A stretch of 64,000 nucleotides of DNA from Pseudomonadota bacterium. Lineage in GTDB: Bacteria > Pseudomonadota > Gammaproteobacteria > Steroidobacterales > Steroidobacteraceae. The notes under the pieces are model-generated. The model worked only from the letters and a program-made list of their open reading frames with translations. It had not been told where the DNA came from and did no database searches. The DNA is taken from assembly GCA_021808195.1 (NCBI GenBank), contig JAKBCE010000010.1:1-64000 (forward strand), written 5' to 3'. Of the stretch, positions 63,727 through 64,000 are shown one piece after another. A program made the translations under genes and the position numbers. Numbering within the stretch: position 1 is the stretch's first letter; every line of letters begins with the position of its first letter.

Positions 63727-64000
63727 CTAGATATTTTGTATGCCGCGCCGCAGGCTGAGTCGGTACGTCACGAAGCGTTGCGCGAGGAAACTGATCGGGG
63801 CGGTGAGTACGCCGAGCAGGACGGCCGCAGCGAGATACCACATGTGCATTCGGTGTACCAAAAAATCGAGTGCGAGCGTGTTCACGCCGAGCAGTGTCGC
63901 GTTGACGAGCATGTAGCGTGCGGCGCCGGTGTGACTGACGGATCGGACCGAAAACGTGAAGCGTGCATTGAGCAGATAGCCGAGGACATTGCCGACGATG
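63727..64000 (-). CDS. GtrA-like membrane protein (partial, 5' end beyond the window)
   Basis: At least 90 residues of a small four-helix GtrA-family protein, reading from the right edge. VGNVLGYLLNARFTF carries the family NxRFTF signature, followed by RYMLVNATLLGVNTLALDFLV, a second pair of helices, and the closing LAQRFVTYRLSLRRG. GtrA proteins are thought to flip polyprenyl-phosphate sugars, which fits the adjacent GT2 and GT-C genes. The internal ATG at 63912 is not the start because the family signature continues upstream of it. Confidence 0.82.
   Translation of the reverse strand, partial: IVGNVLGYLLNARFTFSVRSVSHTGAARYMLVNATLLGVNTLALDFLVHRMHMWYLAAAVLLGVLTAPISFLAQRFVTYRLSLRRGIQNI

Overview
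This 64 kb window is a chromosomal core segment of a high-GC gammaproteobacterium. The evidence is a complete dcw (division and cell wall) cluster, rapZ, lpxC-dciA-secA-mutT, yacG-zapD-coaE-pilDCBA, sspAB and an A-type RNase P RNA. Gene content recalls the Nevskiales/Steroidobacterales-type lineages, but I cannot fix the genus from sequence alone. I found no insertion sequences, prophage, CRISPR array, tRNA or rRNA.

Layout. 1-5041 (+): end of transketolase, then gap-pgk-pyk and a patatin-like hydrolase (lower glycolysis / pentose phosphate). 5058-11367 (-): an envelope and regulatory operon read kdsD-kdsC-lptC-lptA-lptB-rpoN-hpf-rapZ, making KDO, exporting LPS, and encoding sigma-54 and a ribosome hibernation factor. 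11472-14027 (+): ibaG-murA and an NAD-type 6-phosphogluconate dehydrogenase. 14053-16342 (-): a three-gene SPFH (prohibitin/flotillin-like) module with a helical middle protein of unknown function. 16751-21408: M16 zinc protease (+), then 6-phosphogluconolactonase and a DegS/AlgW-type protease (-). 21652-25485 (+): cytochrome b and c1 genes without a Rieske gene, sspA-sspB, and rnpB. 25504-27677: rsmI (-) and lpoA (+), divergent.

27873-46978 (+): the dcw cluster mraZ-rsmH-ftsL-ftsI-murE-murF-mraY-murD-ftsW-murG-murC-murB-ddl-ftsQ-ftsA-ftsZ-lpxC, almost all joined by 1-11 nt overlaps, driven by a near-consensus sigma-70 promoter that runs into four TGGGN MraZ boxes. 46975-52727: dciA (-), M23 peptidase, secA, mutT, an unknown small gene, and yacG (-). 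52736-58887 (-): zapD, coaE and the type IV pilus genes pilD-pilC-pilB-pilA; pilA has a textbook sigma-54 promoter. 59315-64000: two glycosyltransferases, a polytopic GT-C-like membrane protein and a GtrA-like protein cut by the window edge.

How it fits together: one region supplies precursors (MurA, MurC-F, MraY, MurG, Ddl), the septal machine (FtsI, L, Q, A, W, Z, ZapD, LpoA), the LPS path (KdsD/C, LpxC, LptA/B/C) and the secretion and quality-control factors (SecA, SspB, DegS-like). RpoN encoded here would read the pilA promoter at the other end. The least understood parts are the SPFH triad, the petBC leader ORF, the gene at 52142-52546 and the glycosyltransferase block beside pilA.
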